Positions 47,118-55,852 of a DNA stretch of 64,000 nt are shown here, piece by piece. Within the stretch, counting starts at the first letter, position 1; each line of letters opens with the position of its first letter. The position numbers were made by a program, and so were the translations under genes. The notes under the pieces are model-generated. The model was not told the origin of the DNA. It did not search any database and saw only the letters and a list, made by a program, of their open reading frames with translations. The stretch comes from Streptomyces maremycinicus (lineage in GTDB: Bacteria > Actinomycetota > Actinomycetes > Streptomycetales > Streptomycetaceae), in NCBI RefSeq assembly GCF_001184025.1, contig NZ_BBYG01000008.1:744001-808000 (forward strand). Reading direction: 5' to 3'.

Positions 47118-47229
47118 CGCCCCTCCCCCGGACAGGCCCGGGCCGGCCATACGCTGTTCTGGGCCGGCCGAACCGGCTCCTCGTACACCGGGTCGGCGTC
47201 GAGGCCGTTGTGGGAACGGCCGTCAGAGT

Positions 47230-47328
47230 CCGTGTGCGCTGGCCGTCGTCCTCGGTGTGGCACCCCGTTTCCTGCTCGACGTCATCGAGCCGGCCTCCCG
47301 CTCCGTCCTGGAGCTGCTCGCCCGATGA
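47230..47328 (+). pseudogene. C-terminal tail of a proton-conducting complex I/Mrp-type subunit
   Basis: In frame up to a TGA at 47326, the sequence ALAVVLGVAPRFLLDVIEPA then SRSVLELLAR matches the last helix and tail of NuoM/MrpD-like membrane subunits. Upstream homology is absent. The TGA overlaps the ATG of the flippase-like gene (ATGA), suggesting the two genes once formed an operon. Confidence 0.6.
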
Positions 47329-48434
47329 CCGACGGCGACGCCCGCCACGGACCGGCCCCGCCGACCACCACTGCGAAGGCGCGGCGGCCCCAGTGGCAGG
47401 TGTGGTCCTGGTGGGCCGACTCGGGCGCCGTTGTCGCGCTTGCCGTGGCGGGAGCCGTCACACGCCGCGGTGAACTGGTCGGCACCTCCCACCTGCTCAC
47501 CCATGTGAGCCTCCCGAAACTGGCGGTGGCCCTGGCGTTCGAGGCGGCCTCGTTCGTCTCCCTCGCCGCCCTCCAGCGGTGGCTGCTGCGCGGGGCACCG
47601 GCACGGCCGGGCCTGGGGACCATGACCGGGCTCGCGCTGGCCGCCAATGCCATGGCCGGCGCGCTCCCGGGCGGCAGCGCCCTGTCCGTCGCGTGGGCGA
47701 TCCGCCAGCTGCATCGACGGGACATCGGCCTGGCGCTCGCCGCCGCCGTGCTGGTCGTCGCCGGAGCCCTGTCGGCCCTTGCCCTCGCGCTTCTCCTGGT
47801 GCTCGGCGCGCTGGCGGCCGATCCCGGCGGACCGGGCGCGGGGCTGCGGACCGTGGTGCTCGCGGTGGCCGCCGCGCTTGCCGCCACGGTCGCAGCGGCC
47901 GTCTTCCTCAGCCGGTCACCGGGTCTGCGCCGCGCGATGTGGCGTGCGGGGCGCCGCGTCACCGTCCGATGGCGAGCCGGGAAACGGCTCGGCAGCCTCC
48001 TTGCCGACGTTGTCCGCCAGGCCGAGACCATCCAGCCCGGGCTGCGCGGCTGGGCTCGCCCCTACGGGCTCGCTTTGCTGAACTGGGTCTGTGACGCCGT
48101 CGCCCTGACCGCCGCCCTGTGGGCCCTGGGCATCGGGGTGCCCTGGCGGGGCACCCTCATCGCCTACGGGCTGACCCAGATCTCCATCAGCCTGCGCCTG
48201 ACCCCCGGCAGCCTGGGCATCGCCTCGGCCGGCCTGATCTCCCTGCTCGTCGTCCAGGGGCTCCGTGCCGACCAGGCGATCGCCGCCGCGCTCGTGTACC
48301 GCGTCGTCAGCTTCTGGGCCGCCCAGCCGATCGGCTGGGCCTGCTGGCTCCGCCTCACGCTCCACACCCGGCGCCGGCGAGACGGGGGCGGAACGGGCGG
48401 AGTCAGGAACCAGGGCCGTTGGGCCCAATGCTAA
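47325..48434 (+). CDS. Flippase-like membrane protein (UPF0104 type), second copy
   Basis: A 369-residue paralogue of the protein at 34209-35300, with the same landmarks: VSLPKLAVALAFEAASFVSL, ANAMAGALPGGSALSVAWAI, LGIGVPWRGTLIAYGLTQIS and LRLTPGSLGIASAG. About eight membrane helices. Start ATG 47325 overlaps the stop of the complex I-type remnant and lacks its own strong ribosome-binding site, so it may have depended on that upstream gene. The stop codon lies inside an ACTAAG-type palindrome. Confidence 0.8.
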   Translation: MTDGDARHGPAPPTTTAKARRPQWQVWSWWADSGAVVALAVAGAVTRRGELVGTSHLLTHVSLPKLAVALAFEAASFVSLAALQRWLLRGAPARPGLGTMTGLALAANAMAGALPGGSALSVAWAIRQLHRRDIGLALAAAVLVVAGALSALALALLLVLGALAADPGGPGAGLRTVVLAVAAALAATVAAAVFLSRSPGLRRAMWRAGRRVTVRWRAGKRLGSLLADVVRQAETIQPGLRGWARPYGLALLNWVCDAVALTAALWALGIGVPWRGTLIAYGLTQISISLRLTPGSLGIASAGLISLLVVQGLRADQAIAAALVYRVVSFWAAQPIGWACWLRLTLHTRRRRDGGGTGGVRNQGRWAQC

Positions 48435-48444
48435 GGCCATTAGT
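48430..48444. promoter_or_regulatory. ACTAAG-type palindromic operator
   Basis: GCTAAG-GCC-ATTAGT, 78 nt upstream of the His-rich membrane protein gene at 48522 and overlapping the stop codon (TAA 48432-48434) of the flippase-like gene. Confidence 0.75.
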
Positions 48445-48521
48445 ACCCATGCGGGGCTGCCCTACGTGGAGGAGAGTGGAGTTCACAGGGAACTGGTCAC
48501 ACAAGACCCAGGGAGCCGGAG

Positions 48522-48788
48522 ATGAAACCGAAAGTTCTCACAGGCGCCGTGATCGCGGTCGTCGCCGCTGTCCTGCTGCTCTGGCTCGGCGTCCCGCCGC
48601 TCGCGCTCGTCCTTTTCGCCCTCGTGGTGGCGTGCCTGTTCAGCATGGCCTTCATGCACGGGGGCCACGGGGGCCACGGCGGGCACGGCAGGGGGTCGCA
48701 CGAGCGAGGGAAGGAGACAGGCCCGGACCACCGGCATGACGGCCATGGCGGGACCGGACTGACGAAGAAGGGCCCGCACCAGCACTGA
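48522..48788 (+). CDS. His-rich small membrane protein (DUF2933-like)
   Basis: An 88-residue protein: two hydrophobic stretches (VLTGAVIAVVAAVLLLWLGV and LALVLFALVVACLFSMAFM) then a His/Gly tail (HGGHGGHGGHGRG, DHRHDGHGG, HQH). GGAG lies 6 nt before ATG 48522. This layout matches DUF2933-type proteins near copper genes; the His tail probably binds copper or another metal at the membrane surface. Similar to 55437-55697 and, less so, 63455-63661. Confidence 0.8.
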   Translation: MKPKVLTGAVIAVVAAVLLLWLGVPPLALVLFALVVACLFSMAFMHGGHGGHGGHGRGSHERGKETGPDHRHDGHGGTGLTKKGPHQH

Positions 48789-48984
48789 GCGTCACGCACG
48801 CCGGGATACCCGCCTCGACCCACGAAGAAAGGACGGGACATCCCGCACTTGGGCTCTGCCGACATGAGGTGCCCCACCGTGGAATTACCCAGTGCGCAGG
48901 GCGACCCACGGCGTTGTACGACCTGCTGCACGGCAACCGAGAGGCCCCCGGCATCACCACGCAGCCGGAAGGCTGAAGAGCAGG

Positions 48985-50085
48985 CTAGGGGTGCGGGCGC
49001 AGTGGCAGTACGAGGGTGAAGCTCGCGCCCTGTCCTCGCCCTCGCGAGGAGGCGGTCACGTCTCCGCCGTGCCCGCGCGCGATTCCCCGGGCGATCGTCA
49101 GGCCGACGCCCGAGCCGGAGGAGCGGCGGGGCCGGCCGGGTGCACGATAGAAACGCTCGAACACGCGCTCGATGTCCTCCTCGGCCAGCCCCACGCCGGT
49201 GTCGGTCACGGCGACCTCGCCGCGGTTTCCGGAGCGGCGGGCGGTGATCGTGACGGTGCCGCCGGCGGGTGTCGCGAGCAGGGCGTTACCCAGCAGGTTG
49301 GTCAGGACCTGGGTGATCCGGTCCGGATCGGCGTGCACCGGCACGACCGTGTCGGTGTCGAAGACCAGCGTGACGTGTGCGTCGTCGAACTGGGGCGAGA
49401 GCCGAGCAGCGGCGTGCCGGGCCAGCTCCGCCAGGTCGGCGTCGGCCAGGGCGAGGTCGAGGCGCTGCTCCTGGGCGCGGGACAGGCCGGAGAGGTCGTC
49501 GGCGAGCCGGTGCAGGCGGCGCAGTTCCTCGCTGAGTGAGGCCAGGGTGTCCGGGCTCGCGGTGAACACTCCGTCGATCAGTCCTTCGACGTAGCCGTCG
49601 AGGGCGGTCAGCGGGGTCCGCATCTCGTGGGCGACGTCGCCGAGCAGCCGTGTGCGCCGTGTCTCGGTGTCGGCCAGGGCATGTCCGAGGCTGTTGACAT
49701 CGGTTGCCAGCGCGGCGAGTTCCGGCTCGGACGGAAGCGGGACATCGACCTCGTACCGTCCGGTGGCGATCTGCCGCGTTGCGGTGCGCACGGCATCCAG
49801 AGGGCGCAGCAGACGGCGGGTGGCGAACGCCGCGAGGACTCCGGCGGTGGCGACAGAGGCCAGGACGCCCACGAGGAGGGCGGTGTCGAGCGCGGTCTGG
49901 AAGGCGGCGTGCACCTGTGCCCCCGTCGCCGGGCCCGTGCCGTGCATGTCGCCGCTCATCATCCCCATGCGCTGGTCGAACAGGTGCGGGGCGAGCAGCC
50001 GGACCGTCACATAGGCCACGATGGCGCCGACCACGGCCACGGCGGTGTGGGAGGCGAACAGCCGCAGGGGCAGACGCGCCTTCAT
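48985..50085 (-). CDS. Two-component sensor histidine kinase
   Basis: A 366-residue kinase: first helix at 12-32, an extracytoplasmic loop rich in Met and His (DQRMGMMSGDMHGTGPATG, residues 37-56) that could sense copper, second helix 68-88, HAMP, HisKA with phosphorylated H153 (GDVAHEMRTPLTAL), and HATPase motifs (NLLGNALLATP, DTGVGLAEEDIERVFERFYR). Starts at ATG 50085, overlapping the response regulator stop. Resembles CopS/CusS-type kinases by its loop, though metal sensing is inferred. Confidence 0.9.
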   Translation of the reverse strand: MKARLPLRLFASHTAVAVVGAIVAYVTVRLLAPHLFDQRMGMMSGDMHGTGPATGAQVHAAFQTALDTALLVGVLASVATAGVLAAFATRRLLRPLDAVRTATRQIATGRYEVDVPLPSEPELAALATDVNSLGHALADTETRRTRLLGDVAHEMRTPLTALDGYVEGLIDGVFTASPDTLASLSEELRRLHRLADDLSGLSRAQEQRLDLALADADLAELARHAAARLSPQFDDAHVTLVFDTDTVVPVHADPDRITQVLTNLLGNALLATPAGGTVTITARRSGNRGEVAVTDTGVGLAEEDIERVFERFYRAPGRPRRSSGSGVGLTIARGIARGHGGDVTASSRGRGQGASFTLVLPLRPHP

Positions 50086-50771
50086 CGCGGCCGGCCCACG
50101 AACTTGTAGCCCGCGCCCCGAATCGTGGCGATCAGGTGCGGATCGCTCGCGTCGTCACCCAGCCGCGCGCGCAGACTGCGGATGTGGACGTCGACGACGC
50201 GCTCGTCGCCGTAGAAGTCGTAACCCCATACCCGCTCCAGCAGTTGGGCGCGTGAGAAGACCCGGCCCGGGGAGCCGGCCAGTGCGGCGAGCAGGTCGAA
50301 CTCCAGGCTCGACAGTGCCACTGGCTTCCCTTCCGCCGTCACCTCGCGGCCGGCCGGGTCGATGGTCAGGCCGTCGAAGTGCAGCGGGGCGTCCTGGCCG
50401 GCGTGCGCTCCCCGGCCGCGGCGCAGCACCGCCTTCACCCGGGCCGTGACCTCACGTGGGCTGAACGGCTTGGTCACGTAGTCGTCCGCGCCCACGCCGA
50501 GTCCGACGAGCTTGTCGACCTCCTCCGCCTTCGCCGTGACCAGGACGACGTACGTGTCACTGAAGCCGCGCAGCTGCCGCAGCACCTCCAGCCCGTCGAT
50601 CCCCGGCAGCATCACGTCCAGCAGCACCAGGTCGGGCGGATCGCCGCGGACCGCGGCGAGCGCGGCCTCCCCGTCGGCGGCCTCCGTCACCCGGAAACCG
50701 TCCGCCTCCAGATAGCCGCGCAGGACCGTTCGGATGTGCGGCTCGTCGTCGACCACCAGCACCCGCTGCAT
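50082..50771 (-). CDS. OmpR-family response regulator
   Basis: A 229-residue regulator. The receiver domain has D8-D9, phosphoacceptor D52 (LVLLDVMLPG) and K in DYVTKPFSPRE; a winged-helix effector ends RVVDVHIRSLRARLGDDASD, with IRGAGYKF. Pairs with the kinase encoded just downstream (ATGA overlap). The gene order secreted Met/His protein, regulator, kinase suggests control of the secreted protein. Confidence 0.93.
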   Translation of the reverse strand: MQRVLVVDDEPHIRTVLRGYLEADGFRVTEAADGEAALAAVRGDPPDLVLLDVMLPGIDGLEVLRQLRGFSDTYVVLVTAKAEEVDKLVGLGVGADDYVTKPFSPREVTARVKAVLRRGRGAHAGQDAPLHFDGLTIDPAGREVTAEGKPVALSSLEFDLLAALAGSPGRVFSRAQLLERVWGYDFYGDERVVDVHIRSLRARLGDDASDPHLIATIRGAGYKFVGRPR

Positions 50772-50904
50772 GGGCTCACCCCTCAGACGACACTTGGGCC
50801 AGGCAGCACCGTACGTGCGGACGTCTGCCCGAGTTCCACGGCTCGCCCGCGCTGTCGGGTGCCCGGCCTTGTCGGTCCTGCCGGGCACCCGCGAGGGACT
50901 GATG

Positions 50905-51408
50905 TCACATTCCGCCCATCCCCATCCCCATGCCCATGCCCATCGAGCGGTGGCCCGCACCGGACGCATGGGCGGTGTCCACCATCATGTCGATGTGGCT
51001 CTTGGCCTGTGCGAGGATCGTCTTCCTCTGTTCGGCCGTCAGCGTGGTGTTGTCGTCGAGCTCGCTCTTGACCGCCGCGATCATCGCGTCCTTGAGTCCG
51101 GACACCGACTTGCCCTGGGCCTTGGCGATGTCCGCGAGCGACTTGCCCTCGTGCATCTGGTTCTGCAGGTCGGTGCGGCTCAGGCCGAGGTACTTCGCCG
51201 CGGCGTCCATCGGTGCGTGTTCGTCGAACGCCATGCCGTGCATGCCGCCGCCGCACATGTGGGTCGGCGAGGCGGATGCCGTGCTCGCGGCGGGCGACGC
51301 TCCTGCCGTGCCGGTCGCCGCCTGCGCGATGCCGACACCTCCGGCGAGTGCTCCGGCAACCCCGAGCGCCACCAGTCCCCGCGTCAGATCCTTTCGGTTC
51401 AGCTTCAT
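50905..51408 (-). CDS. Secreted Met/His-rich protein, possible copper binder
   Basis: A 167-residue exported protein: signal peptide (GLVALGVAGALAGGVGIAQA), a Ser/Ala linker, THMCGGGMHGMAFDEHAPMD, a helical core with LGLSRTDLQNQMHEGKSLAD and SHIDMMVDTAHASGAGH, and a terminal GMGMGMGMGGM. Met and His clusters on both sides of the helices suggest extracytoplasmic copper binding, a CopC-like job with a different fold. GGAGG lies 10 nt before ATG 51408. The response regulator gene follows in the same direction. Confidence 0.8.
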   Translation of the reverse strand: MKLNRKDLTRGLVALGVAGALAGGVGIAQAATGTAGASPAASTASASPTHMCGGGMHGMAFDEHAPMDAAAKYLGLSRTDLQNQMHEGKSLADIAKAQGKSVSGLKDAMIAAVKSELDDNTTLTAEQRKTILAQAKSHIDMMVDTAHASGAGHRSMGMGMGMGMGGM

Positions 51409-51612
51409 CCTTCTCGACCTCCTGAGTCGTGTTCCGGCGTGTGCCGGGCAGGTTCATTCGGTGGGCTCGGCCTCGGCGTCTGTACGCCGGTCGAGGCCCG
51501 ATGTCCCTGGTAACAAGCATCCGAGCGGCATGTGAAGCACGGGCCGGTGCACGCATGAAGCGTCCGTGAAGGCCCGTCCGCAGGGTGTCGGCGTCCACCG
51601 CGGACCATCCCC

Positions 51613-53091
51613 TCAGGCCACGGCGGTTCGTACGGCGCGCTGGAACAGAAGACCGGCAGCGACAGTGAGGCCGGCGACCCAGGCGATGGCGATGAGCAGA
51701 GGCCCGGTCTCGTCGAAGGAGGCGGTGAGGGCGGCGTCGTACAGGACCCGGGAGGTGCCGTAGCCGGGCAGGGCGTGCCCCAGGCCGGACACCTGGGAGT
51801 TGAGCATGGGGCTCTGCTCGATGCCGAGGTCGAGGAACGGCACCAGGAACGCGACGAAGACCCCGCCGACCCGGCCGAACAGCGAGCCGATCAGCACGCC
51901 GATGAGGCCGTAGGTGAGGCCCGTCAGGGTGTTGGCGGCCAGGTAGAGGCCCCACTGGCGGGGGTCGAACAGGACTGCCGTGACGGCCACGGAGGCCGCC
52001 GTGGCGATCAGGGCGCCCAGGGCGACGACGGACAGCCGGGCCGTGAGCAGGTTGCGGGCGCGCAGGCCGGCCAGGGCGAGACGTTGGTCGCCGGAGCGTG
52101 CGTCGAGGACGGTGAACAGGCCGACGAGCGCGGCCAGTGAGGCGATGGCGACCGGGGTCATGAAGCCGGGATGGGCGTCGGGGAACCAGAAGCGCACCGC
52201 GACCTGGCGGCCGTTCTCGGTCAGCGCCATGGTCTGGTACTCCTCGGGGGTGGTCAGTGCGGCGAGCAGGATGAAGACCGTCGGGACGGCGATCAGCAGG
52301 GACCACAGCACGCGGTTGCGGCCTGCTGTGCGCATCCCCATCCGTACGGCGGTGGCGAGTTGGCCCGTCTGCCGGTGCGGGCGGGCGGCGCGGCTGGTGG
52401 CGGCGATGACCGTCCAGCCGACGGCGAGGGCGGCCGCGGTCCACAGGAGTGCCCAGCCGAGGTCGCCGTCGCGGCCTCCGTGGCGGGAGGGCAGGTCCGT
52501 CATCCACAGCGTCGCGAAGTGCGTCGGCAGGATCCGGGTCACCGCCCGGTCCGCGGAGCCGAACGCCGGTCCGAGGAAGACGTCCAGGATCCAGACGAAG
52601 AAGACCAGCACGGTGCCGTTGACCGGAGAGGAGACCAGCGCGCCGATCAGGGCCCCGATGCCGAGGTAGATCACCGCGAACATCAGCGTGCCCGCCATGG
52701 TCCGGCCGGGCGCGTCGATGCCGGTGCGGGCCGCCAGGGTCACCAGGGCCGCGGCGGTCGCGGTGAGAGCGAGGGCGAGTCCGGTGGCGAGCCGTGCGCC
52801 GACGAGTCGGGCGGGGGCCATCCCGGCCAAGACCAGGCGGCGGTCGGTGGCGCGGGCGGAGCGCACCTGGAAGTACATGGCGATGGCCGAGATGAACGCG
52901 GCCGCCCATCCGGCGGTGGCGGTCTCCACCTCCACTCCGCCCTGTCCGCCGAGCAGCTCCGCCGCGTCCGCGATCTTCCGCGCGGCGACCGCCACGAAGA
53001 CGACCGGTACGACGACCAGCATCGTGACGGTGACCGGATTGCGTGCCGTCTCGGTGACGTAGCGGCGTACGAGCAGGCCGGTGGTGCTCAC
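51613..53091 (-). CDS. ABC-2 type transporter permease
   Basis: A 492-residue membrane protein with about 12 hydrophobic helices arranged as two homologous halves (first TARNPVTVTMLVVVPVVFVA; second AGRNRVLWSLLIAVPTVFIL). An extracytoplasmic segment follows each first helix. Starts with GTG at 53091, overlapping the ATPase stop (GTGA). Pairs with the ATPase to form an exporter of unknown substrate. A remnant of a second copy is at 10890-11330. Confidence 0.88.
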   Translation of the reverse strand: MSTTGLLVRRYVTETARNPVTVTMLVVVPVVFVAVAARKIADAAELLGGQGGVEVETATAGWAAAFISAIAMYFQVRSARATDRRLVLAGMAPARLVGARLATGLALALTATAAALVTLAARTGIDAPGRTMAGTLMFAVIYLGIGALIGALVSSPVNGTVLVFFVWILDVFLGPAFGSADRAVTRILPTHFATLWMTDLPSRHGGRDGDLGWALLWTAAALAVGWTVIAATSRAARPHRQTGQLATAVRMGMRTAGRNRVLWSLLIAVPTVFILLAALTTPEEYQTMALTENGRQVAVRFWFPDAHPGFMTPVAIASLAALVGLFTVLDARSGDQRLALAGLRARNLLTARLSVVALGALIATAASVAVTAVLFDPRQWGLYLAANTLTGLTYGLIGVLIGSLFGRVGGVFVAFLVPFLDLGIEQSPMLNSQVSGLGHALPGYGTSRVLYDAALTASFDETGPLLIAIAWVAGLTVAAGLLFQRAVRTAVA

Positions 53092-53771
53092 CGCGGCACC
53101 GTCTTCCCGTCCCGCAACTGCACGATGCGGTCGAAGCGTTCCTCGTCGGTCACGAAGTGACTGATGATCAGCACAGTGCGGCCCGTCCGGCGCCGCTCGG
53201 CGACCAGCTCCCAGAACCGCAGATACGTGTCGAAGTCGAAGCCCGCGTACGGCTCGTCCAGCATCAGCACCTCCGGGTCGGCCAGCAGGGCGAGCCCGAG
53301 GTTGAGCTTGGACAGGGTGCCGCCGGACAGCCGGTCGGCGCGGACGGCGGCGTACCGCTCGAAGCCCAGCGACTCGTAGATCGCCCGGCGGGAGCGTCGC
53401 TCCGCCTGCTCGGTCATCGCGTAGGCGCGGCCGAAGAGCTCGAAGTGCTCGTCGCAGGTGAGGTGTTCGTAGACGACGGGCTCCTGCGGGCAGTAGCCGA
53501 GACGGCCGTGGTACGACACGCTGCCGGCGTCGGCGCGCAGTGCACCGACGAGGATCTTCATCAGGGTGCTCTTGCCGGAACCGTTCTCGCCGACCAGGCC
53601 GACGACCTCACCGGGGGCCAGCGACAGATCGACGCCGCGCAGCACCTGAAGGCTCCGCCTGGCGGGCCACACACCACGCCGGTAGGTCTTCTCGATCCCG
53701 GCGGCGTCCAGCACCGGCTGCTGCTCGGTCAGCGGGGCCGGGGAAGGTGACGGGGGTGCTGTGGGAAGCAT
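53088..53771 (-). CDS. ABC transporter ATP-binding protein
   Basis: A 227-residue ATPase: Walker A GENGSGKST, Q-loop CPQEPVVY, signature LSGGTLSKLN, Walker B VLMLDEPYAGFD, switch His in LIISHFV. The signature (LSGGTLSKL) differs from the common LSGGQ. AGGAGGA precedes ATG 53771 by 3 nt. Overlaps its permease gene. The unit lies between small membrane proteins and the Met/His-rich secreted protein, so a role in envelope or metal stress is plausible. Confidence 0.93.
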   Translation of the reverse strand: MLPTAPPSPSPAPLTEQQPVLDAAGIEKTYRRGVWPARRSLQVLRGVDLSLAPGEVVGLVGENGSGKSTLMKILVGALRADAGSVSYHGRLGYCPQEPVVYEHLTCDEHFELFGRAYAMTEQAERRSRRAIYESLGFERYAAVRADRLSGGTLSKLNLGLALLADPEVLMLDEPYAGFDFDTYLRFWELVAERRRTGRTVLIISHFVTDEERFDRIVQLRDGKTVPR

Positions 53772-53841
53772 GATTCCTCCTGGAGTTCCCGGTGGTGCCG
53801 GTCGGATGGCGGTCGCGCGCGCCGGAAAGGAGCTCTTGCGG

Positions 53842-54162
53842 TCAGGCCCTGTGGCCTTGGTGTCCGGTCACCGCGTGCTGTGTGCTGTCGGGCGGGATGT
53901 CCCGGTCGGCGTCGGCGCCGGCGTATACGAGTGCGCCGACGACGTATCCGGTGCCCCACAGGCCCCACAGCACGGCGGAGGCGTCGAAGGCCAGGAGCGG
54001 CACGAGGGGCAGGACCGAACTCGCCAGGAGGACGGGGGCGACGCGGTGAAGGGACCGGGGCAGCGCGTCGGCGTCGTGCCGATGCCGACGATGGAGATGG
54101 GCGCCGCTCAGTGCGACGGTCAGCAGCTGGAGAGCCACCAGGGCCAGGGCAAGAGATGCCAT
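53842..54162 (-). CDS. Small three-helix membrane protein
   Basis: A 106-residue protein with three hydrophobic helices (LALALVALQLLTVALSG, APVLLASSVLPLVPLLAF, AVLWGLWGTGYVVGALVY) and a His cluster in the first loop (AHLHRRHRHDADAL). GGAGGTG lies 7 nt before ATG 54162. Family unknown. Six bp separate it from the upstream small gene, so it is an operon member with likely envelope location. Confidence 0.65.
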   Translation of the reverse strand: MASLALALVALQLLTVALSGAHLHRRHRHDADALPRSLHRVAPVLLASSVLPLVPLLAFDASAVLWGLWGTGYVVGALVYAGADADRDIPPDSTQHAVTGHQGHRA

Positions 54163-54168
54163 GACGCT

Positions 54169-54357
54169 TCACCTCCGTGCCGACGGGCGTGGACCACGCG
54201 CACCGTGCGAACGATTTCGGCGTGTATCGGGGAGGGCCGGACGGACCCGGTGGCCTCCGTTCGGCCCTCGCGGTCCGGTCAGCCACAGGACGACGAGGGC
54301 CACGGCTCCCGCGGCCACGACGACCGTCGCGATCACCATGTGGGGGATGACGTTCAT
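54169..54357 (-). CDS. Single-helix membrane peptide
   Basis: A 62-residue protein with one helix (MVIATVVVAAGAVALVVLWL) and a basic cytosolic tail. AAGGAGG lies 8 nt before ATG 54357. It fits between the methyltransferase-like gene and the three-helix protein on the same strand. Function unknown. Confidence 0.6.
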   Translation of the reverse strand: MNVIPHMVIATVVVAAGAVALVVLWLTGPRGPNGGHRVRPALPDTRRNRSHGARGPRPSARR

Positions 54358-54403
54358 CACGATTGCCTCCTTACGTCCCTCTGACGAGGCAGGGGTCTCG
54401 TGG

Positions 54404-55132
54404 TCACCGTTCGCTGCCGGGCCTGCCAACTGGGTGGCGCTTGTGCCCGTCGGCCCGGTCCGAGGGGCCGCCGGTCCGTACGGGCGGCTTGGGGGTGCCG
54501 TGCCGCTTCCGGATACGGGGCCAGAAGGCGGGGGTGTGGGCCGCGTACGCGTCCCAGTCGGCACCGAACCTCTCGGCGACCTCGCGCTCCTCGCTGCGGG
54601 CGAGGCGGGCGTACACGTACACCAGGACCGGGAACATGACCACCGTGGGGATCGTCGGCCACTGCGACAGGAAACCGATCATGATGAGCAGGAAGCCGTC
54701 GTACTGCGGGTGCCGCACGTACGCGTACAGACCGGTGGTGGCCAGGCGGTCGTGCTGGGCGGCCTCGTGCAGCACCTTCCAGGCGGTGGCGATCAGCCAG
54801 AACCCGCCGCCGATGGCGACGTAGCTGGCCAGGTGGAAGGGGCTCAGATGGGGGTCGCCGGTCCAGCCGGTCAGGTCGTTCCACAGGTGTCCGCCGGCGT
54901 GGGTGTCCTTGAGCAGCGGGAACTGGTTGCCGAGCCAGCTGCCGAGCAGGTAGATCGTCAGCGGGGTGCCGTACATCTCGGTGAACAGCGCGACCAGGAA
55001 GGCGCTGTAGGCGCCCATCGCCCGCCAGTCCCGCTTGCTCTTCGGGTGGAAGAAGCTGGCGGCGAAGACGATGAACAGCAGGGTGTTGAGTACGACCAGC
55101 GGCCACAGGCCGTATGCGGCGTCAGCCATCAT
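54404..55132 (-). CDS. Isoprenylcysteine carboxyl methyltransferase (ICMT)-like membrane enzyme
   Basis: A 242-residue integral membrane methyltransferase-type protein with five or so helices. The C-terminal family signature is TTGLYAYVRHPQYDGFLLIM, followed by the cytosolic ERFGADWDAYAAHTPAF motif that binds SAM in ICMT/PEMT-like enzymes. Bacterial members occur in metal-resistance clusters; the substrate here is unknown. The start is one of two adjacent ATGs (55132/55129) after AAGGAGG. The upstream SHOCT-like gene overlaps it by 11 bp. Confidence 0.82.
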   Translation of the reverse strand: MMADAAYGLWPLVVLNTLLFIVFAASFFHPKSKRDWRAMGAYSAFLVALFTEMYGTPLTIYLLGSWLGNQFPLLKDTHAGGHLWNDLTGWTGDPHLSPFHLASYVAIGGGFWLIATAWKVLHEAAQHDRLATTGLYAYVRHPQYDGFLLIMIGFLSQWPTIPTVVMFPVLVYVYARLARSEEREVAERFGADWDAYAAHTPAFWPRIRKRHGTPKPPVRTGGPSDRADGHKRHPVGRPGSER

Positions 55133-55379
55133 GTCCTCCTTGGGTGCGCTTACCGCGAGCGAGGCTGTGCATCCTTGTCCGGTAGGCGTCCGCGTCGATC
55201 CGGCCGTGGAGCCGCAGGCCGGCGAGCCACATCTCGGCACTCTCCAGCGCGGCCCTACGGCCGCGGAGCCGGGCCAGGGGCGGGCAGCGGCTCTCGCGCG
55301 GTGTCACCAGGCGGGCCACGTCGTAGAACACGGCGGCCAGGATCAGCGAGCCGATCAGCGCCGCGATCACGGCGGTCAC
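55122..55379 (-). CDS. Small SHOCT-like membrane protein, paralogue 1 of 3
   Basis: An 85-residue protein starting with GTG at 55379: one membrane helix (VIAALIGSLILAAVFYDVA), the block RLVTPRESRCPPLARLRGRR, and a SHOCT-like helix pair (LAGLRLHGRIDADAYRTRM). The same architecture, with RCPPLARxRGRRAALE nearly identical, recurs at 63181-63438; 55853-56140 is a more distant copy. The single conserved Cys may bind metal or form a disulfide. Function unknown. Confidence 0.75.
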   Translation of the reverse strand: MTAVIAALIGSLILAAVFYDVARLVTPRESRCPPLARLRGRRAALESAEMWLAGLRLHGRIDADAYRTRMHSLARGKRTQGGHDG

Positions 55380-55436
55380 GGGACTGCCCTCACCGTTGCC
55401 GCACGGTGGCGGGAACGATGGTGACCCTGTCCCGCG

Positions 55437-55697
55437 CTATGAGCGGCCATGGCCGTAGGGGTGCTTGTCGTCGTGCTTGTGCAGCGGATCGCGGTCTTTG
55501 TCGGTGGACTCGTCCGTGTGGTCGTGTCCGCCGTGCATGCCTCCGCCGTGCCCGCCGTGCATCATGAGCATCATCAGCGGGCAGGCGGCCAGGACGGCCA
55601 GCAGGATGACGGTCCCGATGGGAACGCCCAGGGCCACGAGCCCGATGATTCCGATCGCCGCGGCGAGTGCGTAGATCGGGCGCTTGTCGTTCGTCAT
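55437..55697 (-). CDS. His-rich small membrane protein (DUF2933 type)
   Basis: An 86-residue protein: two helices, the second with CPLMMLMMHGGHGG, then a His/Asp tail (MHGGHDHTDESTDKDRD, HKHDDKHPYGHG). This is a DUF2933-type peptide with dense potential metal ligands. AAGGGAGG precedes ATG 55697. The perfect palindrome CCACCCGGTACGGGTGG lies 26 nt upstream. Confidence 0.82.
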   Translation of the reverse strand: MTNDKRPIYALAAAIGIIGLVALGVPIGTVILLAVLAACPLMMLMMHGGHGGGMHGGHDHTDESTDKDRDPLHKHDDKHPYGHGRS

Positions 55698-55722
55698 GAC
55701 GTCGCCTCCCTTTCGGATACCG

Positions 55723-55739
55723 CCACCCGGTACGGGTGG
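55723..55739. promoter_or_regulatory. Palindrome upstream of the His-rich protein
   Basis: CCACCCG-GTA-CGGGTGG, perfect 7-3-7 symmetry, 26 nt before the ATG at 55697. A related CCACCC-ACA-GGGTGA lies at about 25401, just before the copper ATPase start. Possibly a site for CsoR or another copper regulator. Confidence 0.5.
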
Positions 55740-55852
55740 TCTATTTCGAGCGTGAGCCTGTCGTTCGCCAGTGGGTAGGGGCCGAGCGCGCCGTGGGGAG
55801 GGCCGGTGGTCCTCGGTTCGCAGGGCCGGTCGGCCCCGCGGGCCCGCGTGCC

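Noticed and set aside
44978..47473. Plus-strand 831-residue frame opposite the nitrilase-Nudix gene
   Set aside because: Typical high-G+C antisense artefact, no domain signature.
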